A DNA stretch of 64,000 bases, from contig CM057003.1 in assembly GCA_029891345.1 (NCBI GenBank), positions 8,102,709-8,166,708 on the forward strand. Direction: 5' to 3'. The position numbers and the translations under genes are program-made. The notes beneath the pieces were generated by a model. It was not told the DNA's origin. It did no database searches and worked only from the letters and a program-made list of their open reading frames with translations. Of the stretch, positions 20,640 through 33,472 are shown one piece after another. Position 1 is the first letter of the stretch. Each line of letters begins with the position of its first letter. This stretch comes from Dryococelus australis (Eukaryota > Arthropoda > Insecta > Phasmatodea > Phasmatidae).

Positions 20640-21010
20640 ATCGATTCGACCGCAGTAGGGGGTGGATGGTGATTAATTGCTCCCCCGCGTCGTGTCTCTA
20701 TCTCTCTCGTACACGCACCCCCTCCTCGCCCTTCCAGGCTCCACCGCTGGAACCCGCTCCTCTCTGGTGCCAAAGGTGTCTCTGGAGAAAAAAAAAAGGG
20801 GGACTTTGCTGGTGGCGTGACAAATGTCTGTCGAGGACACCCGACCGCGGATCGAACCCGGCGCTGCCGTTGGTCGACGAGGGCTTTGCGAATTCCCCAA
20901 CTCCGACACGACGTACAACCGACGACTGCAGGGAACAACGACCCGTGCTACAGGCTATTGACACCGCGAGGGATGCTACCCTCTGTACTGTCTGTCTCAT
21001 GTAAGATGGC
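20640..21010 (-). mobile_element. GC-rich block with tRNA-like B box, possible SINE
   Basis: On the - strand GGGTTCGATCC (about 20850-20860) is a near-consensus Pol III B box, with a weak A-box-like word about 40 bases upstream. The block is much more GC-rich than its surroundings and contains an A run (20790-20799). Overlapping ORFs on both strands lack recognisable domains. Confidence 0.4.
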
Positions 21011-22090
21011 ATGATTTTGTCAGTTCAACTAATGCGTACTTTTAGTTTATGTATCCTTTCGCTATCAGTTGGTTTGTCAGTTGGATGCCACACGAAAACA
21101 TGGAGTGTTTAGGACATATACAGACAATTACTGGCCCAATTGAAATTACTAGTAATCAAACTCGCTGTACACGAAATATATGTTACTTTAAAAATTAAGT
21201 AGAGCTCGCGGAAAAATAAGACTATTGGTATCTGTTCGTACATTTGTTATTTTACATGCGAAACATATTCATTTGAGTATTATAGCTGGTTAGGTTCGAG
21301 AAAATATTCACAGATGGCGTACACGACATGGTTAAGTGTGTGAGTTTACAGATAGCAGCAGGTTCGCCGCCTCTAAATCCTGCTTTTTAAAACTTGACTT
21401 TTCTCCTATTACTGTCTCGAAACGACGCGATTTTGAAATATATTTCGTAAAATTATTTGAAAAAATAATTCAATATTATCATGCATAATTTCTGTAGGCT
21501 TTTAGAATCAATATCAAGCACATATGGAAAGCATATATGGACAGTGGGAATACGACATGAATAGATCTAAGGTTTGAAGTCGCGTTTCATCCGGCTCTGA
21601 ATCGTCTTATTGAGCATTTAATTTTGGACACCTATGCATTACTACTTAAGCACGAAGATTAGTTTGTAACACTTACAACCGCTGTTTTGTGACCACGTAA
21701 AATAAAATATATTAATTTATCTAGGAACTCTTTGTTATCGCGTATTGTACACTTGCCTGATGTGCGTCACCAGTGCGCTCAGAATAGCCAACCTAATATA
21801 TTAACCTTTGTTCGTTCGTGCATAGCTGATACACGATTTTGTAAACGGCACTTTGTTTCGTATACGTCAAGTTGCTACTCACTGACTGTCAAAATCTTGC
21901 AATCTTTTATGAGATAGACAGTCACTCCCTCCATCACTGACAAATATTCAGAATGGTGCAAAATATACCGGGGAAATACGTCTTAAATTTTCTACGTAAG
22001 CTGAATGTTTAAGGAGATATACGGCCAAGAAACTGGATTTTCAAACTGTATTCTTTTCCGAAATGTAGGAAACGAAGTGAAATCTAACTA
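21011..22090. other. AT-rich spacer, nothing recognised
   Basis: No repeat array, RNA gene or coding family recognised. Confidence 0.6.
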
Positions 22091-22326
22091 TAGGCTGTAC
22101 AAGTTAAAGTGAGCACTTTTTAAGGCCCTTATAAATTTTTCCTTTCGTCTAATTTCCATCTTCCTGCCGCTTTTTAAAATAAACATTGCAATCTGACCAA
22201 TAAACACAGTGTATATATTTCACTACTCGCAAAATGTAATACCCGAGGCTGCAATAAGATATATTTATTAGTGGTTAATGCCTGTCGTAAGGGCCTTAAA
22301 AAGTGCTCACGTTACCGTGAAGAGCA
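22091..22326 (+). mobile_element. TA-flanked MITE, short subfamily, copy 3
   Basis: 236 bp; TIR TAGGCTGTACAAGTTAAA at the left, complement with substitutions at the right, TA on both sides. The interior aligns with copy 1 in reverse orientation and with the copy at 33473 directly. Confidence 0.8.
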
Positions 22327-22699
22327 TATAAATTTCCTTGTTAACAAAGTTTTGTGTTATCAATATGTTAAAGCTAAAAGCAAAGAATCATTCATGCCTC
22401 GCACCCTAAGGAAAATAACACGAGTGGCTACCCTCTTACTGCATACATCATTTAATGTTGGGAATTTCGGACGTTTGATTGTGATTTATGGAGCAGTATG
22501 ACCTAATTAACGAAAATAGCCCTTCGTGTTCCGAGTGTCCAGGACTCGCCACTTTCGTATAAAACGCACATACAAAACTTTCAGCGCCGGTGAAAGGCAC
22601 AGTTTCATGCGCGTAAGCAATACCAGTATCTCGTTGCAGAGATTAACACAGACAGTCTCCAGGGGGGAAAAAAATACAAGTAGCTTCATTACTTTAAGC
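22327..22699. other. Spacer, nothing recognised
   Basis: Short ORFs on both strands without motifs. Confidence 0.5.
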
Positions 22700-23015
22700 T
22701 TATTAAAGTAAGGTGCACAGCCGCGTCTAGAAAACTGCATCAAAGGGACTACGCACCGCATTCGTACGCACTCAGTGTAGCCCTTATATTATTACTCGCA
22801 AGGAGTATTTCTCACTATGCATTAGGAGCAGGCGTATTTTCTCTCTATTATATACGTAAACGTTCAATTACCAAAAGTTACTTACTTTTAAGTCAACAGA
22901 TAACTCTTTGATGTACGGTATATTTAAGTAAGAACCAATCAAGTAGTGCACGGGTTTATTTGCTAAGGTACGATCCAAAAAGTTCGAAGAAACCGCAAAC
23001 AGACCATATCAGTGA
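22700..23015 (+). repeat. Interspersed repeat R1, copy 1
   Basis: Shares the order AGAAAA-TGCA-CAAAG, CGCACTCAGTGTA, then a TTATTACT-CTATTT block with 24630-25045 and 42860-43220. Reverse copies are at 27585-27965 and 36345-36530. Diverged; termini not resolved. Confidence 0.5.
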
Positions 23016-24629
23016 AACGCACTGTCATTTGTCAGATCCAATGTAAATATGTTGGTGTTTGACGTAATTGCCAGCAGCTGTTTATCGGACTGAGGAATAT
23101 ATTCTCAACAACTGTTGACGCCTGCCACTTGTGAAGAACTTTCCCGAGTCCTATTTTCTACTGTGTATAATGAGGAATATTTAAAATCATTGCGCGTGCA
23201 ATGACCAGAGGCTATTTTATGATACCATCACATGATATCAACTGTGAAATTATTTTAAAAAATACTTAGATTTGAAAATTATAGATTAAAAACATTAGCC
23301 ATGAAAGTTTCAAAAATCTCGCTGTCATTACATAATGTAAACCCACGAAAAAATTGTTTTGGAATCTTACTCGAACAGAGACAAATATTAATTTAATTAC
23401 TGAAGAATTAACTGTAAGTCATTTTCATCCAGTCAAAGTGATATTTACTTTCTCCAAGGTATCAAAACTTTTACTTCTTTATTATTTACTCTCCACCTCT
23501 CCAGGTGCAATGTGATTATATTGCAACGTAAATCAGTAGGGAGCTTAGAAGCTCATGTGTGTATGTATATATATGTGTGTGGGTATGTATATATATATGT
23601 ATATGTATATGCTAATCCCGAAATGTTGCATCATGTACGCCAGTCATATGAGCATCATATTCGTTCACGTTCATGTATGATGATGGGAGGCTCAAACTTC
23701 GACGATATGGTCTAACCACGTAAACTCTTCGCGTTCGAAATAAATCACTGATACTTGGCACCGACGTTAGTGTTTTTGGGACCACCATTTACTGAGGGTT
23801 CATTTACCTGTATTAGGATATAACCATGATTCAGGTTGTCAGTGACAGAAACAGGCTGCCTACTTCCAAGACAGCAATTAATCTACCGTAAAAATGTGAT
23901 TCCTCCTTTAAGGGACGGGATTAGCGGATACTAACAAGGCGACCTATTTTATTGCTTTCTCCATGCTGATTAATAACGTGTAATGTCAAATTGCTTCAAG
24001 TGCAGGCTCGTAAAGTTATAAGCAATTGGAGGATGCCAATACCCTATTTAATATATAAAGGAGTGTACACTAGGTAATGTCATATTCTGTGATAATCTGC
24101 CCCGTAAGCCTTCGCCTGTATGCCAATTTTCGTTACTTAATCGCAAGTGATTTCCAATTGATCGTTTCATAACACATTTCCATTTGCAAAGTTCCAGTGC
24201 TTCTACACCACTCTAAGAAATCACGTTAGGCTCTATGTCGTATATATGTTTCCACACAAACGCCCCATTTTCGGAAATTATTGAGCATAATTTTAAAGGG
24301 TGGTAGTGCACGTCGGGACGAAAATTTTGTTACGAGAAACATGTATTTGGGAAACCCCCCCCCCCCCTTTCCACACAAGCTACACGCGTCACGACAGCCC
24401 CCACAGTCCCTGCGTGCGACGGCAAACAATATATCGTAGTGCGTAAACAAACAAACAGATATGTAATATGGCTCATATTAACAGGAGCTGTTCGAAACGA
24501 CGTCTTTCGACTTGCAACCAGGCAATGTTGTTTCACAGTCATTCACAAATGCCATTATGTTTGTTGAACGTTAAGGCAGGCAACAAGAATTCTCGCAGTC
24601 AAGTCCTCCTCAGTGCACCTCGACAGATA
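23016..24629. other. AT-rich spacer with small microsatellites
   Basis: A TATG/TGTA-rich stretch lies at 23556-23612 and a C run at 24355-24367. No gene recognised. Confidence 0.6.
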
Positions 24630-25045
24630 TACCCCATTCACGTTTACTTCCAACTTTTCTGAGGCCCTGGTAAATTTATAGTTTCAGTATATTCCTCTGC
24701 TTCATTGAAACAAAGCTTGGAAGATTACTCCAGAGGGCCAACTCACCGTATTCGTGCTTATTCAGTGTAGTAAACTTTTCCATAAGAACTATTTATTACT
24801 GGGCATTACCAACACACATTTTTTTTTCACTCTGTCTTTATTCGCATTAGTTATTAATGAGATATTATAATTTATAGATAAAATATACGTAAAAGTTTAA
24901 AAATAAGGTACTTTGATATAAACACAAGCATAAAACGCTTGTGATATATGACAAGTTTAGGAAGCAACAGAATACGTCATACATAGGGTGCTTTCTCAAT
25001 GGTTCGATTTACAAAAAGTGTGAATAAACCGCGAATAAGCTATAG
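24630..25045 (+). repeat. Interspersed repeat R1, copy 2
   Basis: Matches the 42860 copy over CAACTTTTCTGAGGCC, AAGAACTATTTATTACT and AAAACGCTTGTGA-ATATGA. These anchor the family. Confidence 0.55.
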
Positions 25046-25449
25046 GTGATGTGTTCCCACGAATCACAATGAAAGTATCACGTCTGGTAGAAGGATGGGT
25101 CGGCTCCGCCCTCTTCTGCATCACATCCGTGTTCTCCGCTCGGCCCGCACGTGATTGGTCCAGGTAGCGCGCCAAATTCAAACTCAGCGCGCATTGTTAA
25201 AAAATTATGTCCAACAATTTCCGAACATCCAGTGGTTTACATGTATACAAATCGTATGCGGGAAACTACCCCAAGATATTGGTTTGTATGTTTGCGAATT
25301 GTTATTTTTAACGCCTCACTTATTTGGTTATTAAATTACATTAATGCTCGAATTTTTAAAATAAAGAAACTTATATATTCCGATCGATTTTATATATAAA
25401 ATCTTCGCTGTGGAATTTTCGTTCAAAACATTACATTATGTTACAGGTT

Positions 25450-25790
25450 GTAGTTGTGTGTGCCCAATAAAGTTGGTAACGAGATCGTAAGTAGTGTCAT
25501 GTCTTGACCTTGAATTAAAAGGTTTCGGCAAACATATGTGAAACCGGAATTATTTATTTTGCTCTCTGTTATTTTTTGAAACCATATTAGTGCGAGAATT
25601 AACAAATTTGTAAAATATTTACTTTTCTAACTATTTCACAGTTTAACTTAACTGACGCACGCATAGTGTGATCAGGCCGTTGGAAATGATATTTTTACAT
25701 GTGGTTGAAGAGTACACAATGTCCATACAAGCAGATACTGAACAGGGCCTTCACAATTGCCAAGTTAGCTTGAACAATCTATAGTAACAC
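25450..25790 (-). mobile_element. Degraded long-subfamily MITE remnant, copy 9
   Basis: The interior (ATTTATTTTGCT, TTTGTAAAATA, TTTTTACATGTGG, ATACAAGCAGAT) matches the copy at 39761. The right end is a heavily mutated TIR ending near AACAATCTATA. The left TIR is not recognisable. Confidence 0.55.
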
Positions 25791-25932
25791 TATCTTAGAG
25801 ATTTACAGTACAGCTAATAACTGCCTTTTTAATTGCTGCATTAAAAATTGTAACATGATATGCGCGACTCCCTATACTCCGCCTAACTTTTATACAGTTT
25901 ATTTCGGCAATAAACTGTTAGAATTACCACTG

Positions 25933-26356
25933 TAGGCTGTTCACGGTAAAACGAGCGCTTTTGAAAGCCCTAATTAAGATCTACTTGTACGCCCGTTGTG
26001 CATTTTTCCGCCTTATGTAAAATTAGCATTGTCATGGGCTTCATCGCTTTATTCATGCGTCGGTAAGGTGAAACTGTGTAATTTTTAGAAAAGTATATCA
26101 TTTACAAATCTGCTCATTTTTACACTTCGATGTATCAAAAATAACAGGAAGCGAAATAAATAATTTAAGTTATCATAAATGGTTACCTAACACTTTCTAT
26201 TTGACGTTAAGATATGGAACTACTTTCCCTCCACCGTTACCAACTTTACTGGGCGCATGTCATTCAGTGCACCCGTTAAAATATAAGACGTTAGTAGCAG
26301 TTAATTTTTTTCTTAGGTTGATTTCAAAAGTGCTCACTTTATCATGAACAGCTTTT
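25933..26356 (+). mobile_element. TA-flanked MITE, long subfamily, copy 4
   Basis: About 424 bp, TIR TAGGCTGTTCACGGTAAA and complementary end ACTTTATCATGAACAGC. Begins about 140 bp after the degraded copy 9. Confidence 0.85.
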
Positions 26357-26633
26357 AAGAGCCATTTTTCGCTCGTGGTAGAACTAAAAGACTACGTTCC
26401 ACTGCAGTGCTCTGCACATAGAAGTCGTACCAAGTTAGATGCGCCTTCTTGATTGATTAGTACCTCTACTGCACAAACAAGTCTCCGTATTTCCCCGTTC
26501 CCTTGCGTAATTTTTATTTCTGTTCGCTGGAAAACGGAATCAAGAACTCGGAAACGAAACCTAGATATGAAAAGAGCGATGTTGCGTTGAGGTGGCGCAC
26601 TCGACTTCTCTTTGTAAGCGTTACGTTCGATTC

Positions 26634-26664
26634 CCCCCCCCCCCACACACACACACACACACAC
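26634..26664. repeat. C run followed by (CA)n
   Basis: About 11 C then about 10 CA dinucleotides. Confidence 0.9.
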
Positions 26665-26776
26665 GAAATAGAAGTACGAAAGGTGAAAAAAGAAACATTA
26701 AAACCGGTATAAAAAAGGATTTTAAAAGTTTGATAAACTTTGCAGGAATTAAGTTAAGTAAGCTGAAATAGAAGTA

Positions 26777-26778
<2 letters not shown>

Positions 26779-26837
<59 letters not shown>
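26779..26837. repeat. (AT)n microsatellite
   Basis: About 29 AT dinucleotides. Confidence 0.95.
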
Positions 26838-26839
<2 letters not shown>

Positions 26840-26994
26840 GCGCCTTTGATACGCGATGTCACACGTAACTGCGGTTACGATATGTTGCAATATCATTAGA
26901 ACGCGAACAACTTTTTTTTTTTCCGCCTGACATGTGAGTACCCTTCGGCTACCCTTAACATCATATTACTGCGTCCATAATCCACCTTTAGAAG

Positions 26995-27260
26995 TGCTTG
27001 CGATGGTGTAGTGGTTAGACTGCTCGCTTACCAACAAAGGAGAACTGGGTTCGATTCCCGGCGGCGTCGTCCTCGGATTTTCGCATGTGGGAATCATTCC
27101 TGACAATACCGCTGGTTGGTGAGTTTTCTCTGGGTTCTCCCTTTTCCCCCGCCCTTTCATTACGGCGCTGCTCCGTACTCTCCTCACCTCGATGTTACGA
27201 GACCTCGATGTTACGAGACCTCGATGTTACGAGACCTCGATGTTACGAGACGCCCCAAAT
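26995..27260 (+). mobile_element. tRNA-derived SINE (family A), copy 2, with expanded 16-bp tail repeat
   Basis: tRNA-like head with A-box GGTGTAGTGGTTAGA and B-box GGGTTCGATTCCC; body with GCTGGTTGGTGAG, CCCCGCCCTTTCATTACGG and CTGCTCCGTACTC. At 27186-27251 a 16-bp unit containing CTCGATGTTACGAGA is repeated four times. The other family members carry the corresponding word only once, so this is a local expansion. Confidence 0.8.
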
Positions 27261-27584
27261 CTCGTCATTCACTCACTCACCGACCTTTAAGACTCCGTTA
27301 GCAGAACTGTTGGTCGGGCAGTTCTCTACGGCGATCGGGCTAATGGTTTTCATGCTCACGTCGGTCCAAGAGGAGTTAGGGATCTCGAGTGCCTGCATAA
27401 TGCGGTTTGATCCCTTCAATTCCGCCTTTCGACGAAGCTCTGCCACAGCCCTACCCTCGACCCTTTGATCATACTCTCCAGGAACATTATCATTATATAC
27501 TAGGGGTTGAATTTCATTTATAGTGACCTAGTGTTTGGTATAATCCATTCACTGTTTCCTTATACTTTTTGAATGTGACATTTG

Positions 27585-27965
27585 AAAAAACACCCCAAGA
27601 ATGACGTTTTTGACTGTATCCTAAATATGCCATATATCACAAGCGTTTTATAATTGTGTTAACAAAGTACCTTACTTACGGTAAAGTTTAACTTTTATTT
27701 TATCTTTAAATTATAATATTTAATTTACAACTTAAATTAATAAATCATAGGGTAAATAGGTTGGTTGTTAATGCATAGTAAGAAATCGTGATTTTTTTTA
27801 AACTGAGTGCTCACGAATGCAGTGCGATATCCCTCTGGTGTGAGTTTAAAGCTCTGTTTGTATGAAGCGGAGGAATATCCTCGAAGTAGAACTTTATGCA
27901 GGGCATCAGGAAAGTAGGAAATAACCGTGAATGGAGTATAACTAAATGGTGTAGAGTGATAAATG
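27585..27965 (-). repeat. Interspersed repeat R1, copy 3 (reverse)
   Basis: The reverse complement matches the 42860 copy over TCCATTCACGGTTAT, TTCCTGATGCC and AAACGCTTGTGATATATG. Confidence 0.55.
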
Positions 27966-30084
27966 AGAACCTGAGATTTGCTGGATAGTAGCTGCCTAGC
28001 ACCTTCTCCGAGACTGCTTTCATAGTAGTACTGAAATACGTACGTAAAACGGCGAAGTCATGAATTCAGAGACTTCGCAAGAATATTTTACAAAGGAAAA
28101 CAAATACTGTATCATTAGTGAGAAACGAACACATACCGTTTTTGCTACCATATATAGAACGTCTCAAAATTTTAGCCAAAAGCATACACTAAGTGAAAGC
28201 TTAAAATATGATGGAAATCTAAAAATTCAGCCTCATTCAACTTAAATTTCTCGTTCTATCAATATTGCATAATTAATGGAATATTTGATAAATAACTATA
28301 CATCTCGGAGCGCTTTGATAGTAGTCAGCTCGTCGGTCTATCAGTGTTACTCTAAAACATGAGGGTTACGGTTAAGGTAATTCTTTTCACGGAGATGTGA
28401 AACTCAAAAATAGGCAGGTCATAATCATGTCACTATGATTTCATCTCTCTATTCTTCGAGAAATCACGTAGCAATGAGCGAACATTGGAATATATTGTAG
28501 GTTTTTTTGACTTCAATTCAATGAAATAAATTGTTAGTATATATAACTAACAAGCCCATTTTCCTCTATACGTAAATGCAAGTAATAATGATTAGGTCTT
28601 TAAATATACACAGTTGAATTATGAGTGTTAAAAACGCCTAAGCAGAACAATTTTTACACACAAGGTTTGAAAGTAATCGGTTGTGTGTCTTTTGAAATAT
28701 GATGTAAGAATAGGATAATATTATATATAGATAGTAACATGAAAATTTATTTTTATGGGACTGTGTTATTGAGCGAGTGTTATGAGTCACATCTCTGGCA
28801 TAATTAAAATATTTAATTTAATTTTGTTATACTGTGGCGGCAATTCTATAACAATTATACCTGGCTTTTAATAGTACTGTTTTTATGCAGGAATTGGTGG
28901 GAGGAGGGTTATTTTAAAGAAGTTAGTGAGATATGACGTTCAGTTTAAATTTCCGGCGAGTAGAATCAACACGCCACACAATGGAAGTTAACAGTTTGTG
29001 CACTTAATGAGTTTACGAAATTAGTGCCTCATAAACAAAAAAACCTTTTATACTAAGGGTGGATTGCTGTATGACTGTTTGCATGCCAAATTTGGTGCAA
29101 CCTTTGACCGGTTCCCGATATATGACGTAAGAGCTTTATTGTTACAAGGGGGTACTAACATAAAAAAACAAAATTGGAAAAATGAGGACACGCGTCTCTT
29201 TGATACTGATACTGTATTCTCGCAGTGTATCGAATTTGGCTGTGATTGGTGTTATGTTCTCTGAGAAGTTTCCAATGAACGCCATTTTGAACATAAGTAT
29301 TAAGAATTACGGGGAAATATAAAAGTCTAGTAAGCTTATAATTTTTCTTACCTTTACGAAGTGAAGAAAATTGTTTACGGGGCTTGAAGGTTTTTATTAC
29401 AAGCCAAAATGTCAATTTATATAGATTAAACCTTCCTCATGTTCTGTCCAAAACTATTTTAATGAAACTTTCGCCTATATTATGTCGGTGCTACTTAATA
29501 TTTGCTGTTATTTCAAATCATTTTTTATCTCAGTGCAAACTTATCTTTATGAATAAGCATTTATTACAGTTCACGCAGTTACAGTAGGAAGCCCTTAGAA
29601 GAATGAAACACAGTACTTAAAAAGATCGTCAGAGTTTACAGTTTGGTTCATGTCTGGCGCCGCTTTTTCTACGCGTGGCAATAGCGATTATTGGAAAAAC
29701 CTTTTAAGTATAAATGGAGCGAGTGTGTGGCCCGCACGGACGCCAGTGACCAAGCAATTAAGCTAAGTAAAGAAGGAAATATTTTTCCCGGGTTTAAAAG
29801 TTCAATCTAATTTGTAAACAAAATAATATTTATGCTTCAGGTTTGCAGATTTCATAAACGCGTTAAACCAGGAAAGTTAAAAACCTGTAAACTAGAAGAA
29901 AAAAAACATGCATTTATTACGCATTACTTAGTTTGGCCAGGAAAGGAGAGTTTTATTCCACTGAAATAAGATAGTCAGGGCCAGTGTTTTAACATAAGAC
30001 CTGTCATATTCGACGACACCCGTCTTCAAAGAGAAGAAAAATATCACATATTTCACTATCATATCCACAAGTAATTTTGCTGCA
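27966..30084. other. AT-rich spacer, nothing firmly recognised
   Basis: ORFs here (for example 29064-29264) carry no recognised motifs. A TATAAATGGAGCGAG word near 29710 could be a core promoter, perhaps of a solo LTR, but no paired repeat was found. Confidence 0.5.
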
Positions 30085-30225
30085 GTTGTTTGGTGCAGTG
30101 CCGGAATGCAAGGGAGGGGGGAAACGGGATATCCCCGAAGAAACCCGCCGACCAGCGGCACCGTCCGGCTCGATTCCCACATGCGAGAATCTGGTGATCC
30201 GGCCGGGGATCGAACCCGCCATAGG
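30085..30225 (-). mobile_element. tRNA-derived SINE (family A), copy 3, truncated head
   Basis: On the - strand a B-box GGGTTCGATCCCC is followed by TTCTCGCATGTGGGAATCG, GCTGGTCGGCGGGTTT and a CCCTTGCATTCCGGCACTGC end. The A-box part is missing. Confidence 0.75.
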
Positions 30226-30629
30226 CTCCGCATGTACGATTTCGCCTTTGTTTTCGGGATTAATACGCAGCTGAAGTTTGTCAGTGTTGTTAGGATACAT
30301 CCTGCATAGGAATACGGCATGGAGTTACTCCTGAGATGAGCATATGCATTTGAATGCTTATATGAAACACACAATTATTTGTTGCTCATATTGCTGAGTT
30401 ACGTGGTGTTACGCTCCATTAAGGGTAGCGCACGTAAACTTGATTAGCTAAGGAGGTGACGTACTCAGTGAAGCTCAACAGTTAACACGATGCTAGTCCT
30501 TTACTGATTCAACGTGAATTACAATCAATCATACAGGCAACACAATAATTGAGTTACACCGACTCTCGACTTATTGCTATCTTGAAGCATTCTAGATACC
30601 TTAAAGTTAATCTCAGCAACCGTTATGAC

Positions 30630-30840
30630 TAAAGCTGGACTCACAACCAACTGTTTCATCCGTCAGTCGTCCGTCCGTCCGTCGGTCACGTGACCTTCGA
30701 CCATTCGCAAGGGAACCTTTTTTTTCCCCCCCTCCGTCCTTCTGTCAAGTATATCTCAACCTTCAACTTCGGCGGACCGAAGGATGGTCCACCGCCTTGT
30801 GATATCGCGTCTTGAACATGGCTGTCGGAAAAAAAGTCAC
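30630..30840 (+). mobile_element. Possible 5' end of a CTGGAGTCACAA-type TIR element
   Basis: AAAGCTGGACTCACAACC resembles the termini of the element at 40808-41352, and is followed by CCGTC repeats and CACGTGACC as in the 56446 element. No matching right terminus was found, so it may be truncated. Confidence 0.35.
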
Positions 30841-30970
30841 TTGTTTTTGGTCTGAATATTTTCATTTTTAATTACGCAAGGTAGTGAAGTTGTTTACTTT
30901 TTAATGTTTCACCTTTGCATTGACCTGAAGTTGACTTGTAAATATGAGCATTACCAGCTGCACAATTAAC

Positions 30971-31158
30971 GCCAGCAGCTGGCTTGTTGGTTCACAATAC
31001 CACTAGTCGCAACATACGATAGCCCAATTGTTGGTGTAGGGATACTGTGAACTGAAAAGCCAGCCGCTGGCTTGTTGGTTCACAATATCACTAGTCGCAA
31101 CATACGATAGCCCAATTGTTGGTGTAGGGATACTGTGAACTGAAAAGCCAGCCGCTGG
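30971..31158. repeat. 88-bp tandem repeat, two copies plus partial
   Basis: Units start at 30971 and 31059, with a third start at 31147. Each begins with a palindromic GCCAGCnGCTGGC word, and contains GGTTCACAAT and an inverted counterpart ACTGTGAACT, so each unit can fold back. Confidence 0.9.
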
Positions 31159-31164
31159 CTTTGG

Positions 31165-32621
31165 TTGTACCGCTGGCAATTTTTATAACTGCCGTCACAT
31201 TGGTATGGATAAAGTGTAGTTTGCGGCGAAGATTTCTATGAGAGAATTATTGTTACGCCATTCGGCTTAAGCTTTATGTGAGTTAAGAAACACTGTCACA
31301 TTTTCACGCTGCCGCCTGCCTTAGCTCCAGAGGTCGCGGTTACATTTTGCCTGATTGCTTATATAGCGCCTACGCGAAATGTTTAGATGTGTCATACGCG
31401 AGATGACAACTACGAGAAAAAGGATTTTTTTTTATAGAAATCTTCAAATTAAATAAATTAGTCGTTATAATTTTTTTAAATCAGAATAAATAAAATAATA
31501 CGCCTGTGTCATAGAAGTGATTGCCGCACCAAAGGTGGTATTTTACTGAGCAATATATTCTGTCATTAGATCGACCGTAGCCTGGCAACCTCTTAGCGTG
31601 TGTGAGAACATAGTACAGACCTGCGACAAACTGCTCTGTTTCCGGAAACAAGAGTAACAAAAATATATATTTCCTGGTCACTAGACAAAAAATACAACCT
31701 CCAGTCTATCTTGCGAATTTTCGCAATTTTATACTTTTAAGACGCTACCCTCATGTTTTGCGAAATATTTCGTAACCTGGGATTTTATTGAGCAATTCTG
31801 AAAAATAGTCACAATTGAGGCTGTAAAATAATTTTTGTTTTTAATTTCTTGCACGCTTTTTCTTCACGTTTATAAATATGTGATTGGCAATTTAAAAAAT
31901 GTATTAAATAATCCAAGTATTCATAATCGCATTATTTAAACCACATATATTGACAATTCAATGAACAATTTTACATAAATAAGTATATCAGTATTTTGTT
32001 AATAGTGTTTCATATTCGAGTCGTTTAAAACTATTTTAAAAAGAATTGCTAATTTTTTTTAAACTAAGGAAATGGCAATTGTAAAAAAGAAATATATGTG
32101 AACATTTTACTTGAGATTTTTTGATTAAGCTATGGTTTATTTATTTTTTGTTATTTTTTCTACTGGAATTTCAGGCGTCCGGGTGTAAACCAAAAAAGTT
32201 AAAAAAAGCGTTAAAATATTTCGGACCATTGCCTTTCCTCTCGATGTAAACATACTTTATGACAGTTCATTCGTTTCCGTTACGATTTGAAGGTCTTGAA
32301 AACAGAAATAATATATTTATCAGGAATGCCAAACAGGGCCTGGCCAAGAACATCCCGAGGAAGAAAAAACACACCTTTGATAGTAAGCCACAAATTCTCA
32401 GTTCCTGGCATTATCTCCCCACACCCGAACCAGCTCTTTCCTCCTTTATTTTTTAATTTAATCCGCAGTATCCCTGGCCTGTACATTTTATTTATGGACC
32501 GTGATGGTATTACGGGATACGAGGAGTAGAGAATTATTCCGTTGCTCTCTTTATATCATCTTCTATCTTCGTCCGCTGCACAGCGAGGCGAGTTATTAAT
32601 AAGAACATTGGAAATATCCTT

Positions 32622-32652
<31 letters not shown>

Positions 32653-33269
32653 GTGTGTGTGTGTTTATTATAATCACATATAATTACAAACTTTGTGAAG
32701 TAATTACTTATGCAAAATTAGGGCGAGAATGAGTTTGACACTTTATACTAAAATAAATATTAAGGAAGGCTTTAAAAATGGAGATTAAAATGCTCATATT
32801 GTTTAATTTTTGGAATATAGGATTAAATATTTTGGGTAATGTTCAGTTGAAAGGAGATTGAAAATTCCCCTATCCTTTTGTTCGTAAATTCATCTCTCTT
32901 CATTAATAGAGCAGGTGTAGTAAGAATATTTTGGGGGAAAAAAATGCAACCATAATACATTTGGCGTGTTTTATTTTATGCATTCACAGAAATACTTGTA
33001 GGAAAAACATGCCTATATAAGTGGAAGAGTGTAACTCAAATAGTTTCAGGTATTTATCTTTTAAAAACCTCGCATAAAATTGTTTTGAAGTAGTCATATC
33101 GTAAGTCTAGACACATTTTAAAAATTATACCTCCAAAAATACGACAGCAGTGAGAAATCGAAATCTCTTAAATCCTCAAAACATACCCTTTTTGTTGTAT
33201 CCACCCCCAGGGTGTGATTTGTCGTGAGAGAAGGGGGTAGGTAGGTAATTGGACTAAACTTTACGTCGA
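31165..33269. other. AT-rich spacer with one palindromic microsatellite
   Basis: No gene recognised. (CA)n followed by ATATG and (TG)n occupies 32621-32664. Confidence 0.6.
32621..32664. repeat. (CA)n-AT-(TG)n palindromic microsatellite
   Basis: About 14 CA units meet about 7 TG units at CATATG, so part of it is self-complementary. Confidence 0.9.
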
Positions 33270-33472
33270 CAACGAGGTCATTACATGTCGGAGCAAGTTG
33301 CTCTCGGAAGAGTGATTGGGGAAGGAATGGGAAGGAATCAGCCATGGCCTTCGTTAAGTACCCATCCCAACATTCGCCCGGAGTGATTTCGGTAAACCAC
33401 GGAAAACTAAAATCAAGATGACTTGACCGGGAATCGAACCCGGGTCGTCCTAAATGCGAGTCCGTTGTGTTA
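33270..33472 (-). mobile_element. tRNA-derived SINE (polyneopteran type), interrupted by a MITE
   Basis: The - strand contains GGGTTCGATTCCCGG (B box) and, beyond it, the body words matching GATTTCGGTAAACCACGG on the + strand. From memory this body is typical of SINEs in orthopteroid insects. The sequence stops at TGTGTTA where a MITE begins (33473) and resumes as TACCAC after it (33708). Confidence 0.65.

Noticed and set aside
20381-20938. 185-codon - strand ORF
   Set aside because: Overlaps a GC-rich tRNA-like repeat, has overlapping ORFs on the other strand and no recognised domain.
29640-29800. Solo LTR around a TATAAATGG word
   Set aside because: No terminal TG/CA boundaries or paired repeat could be found.
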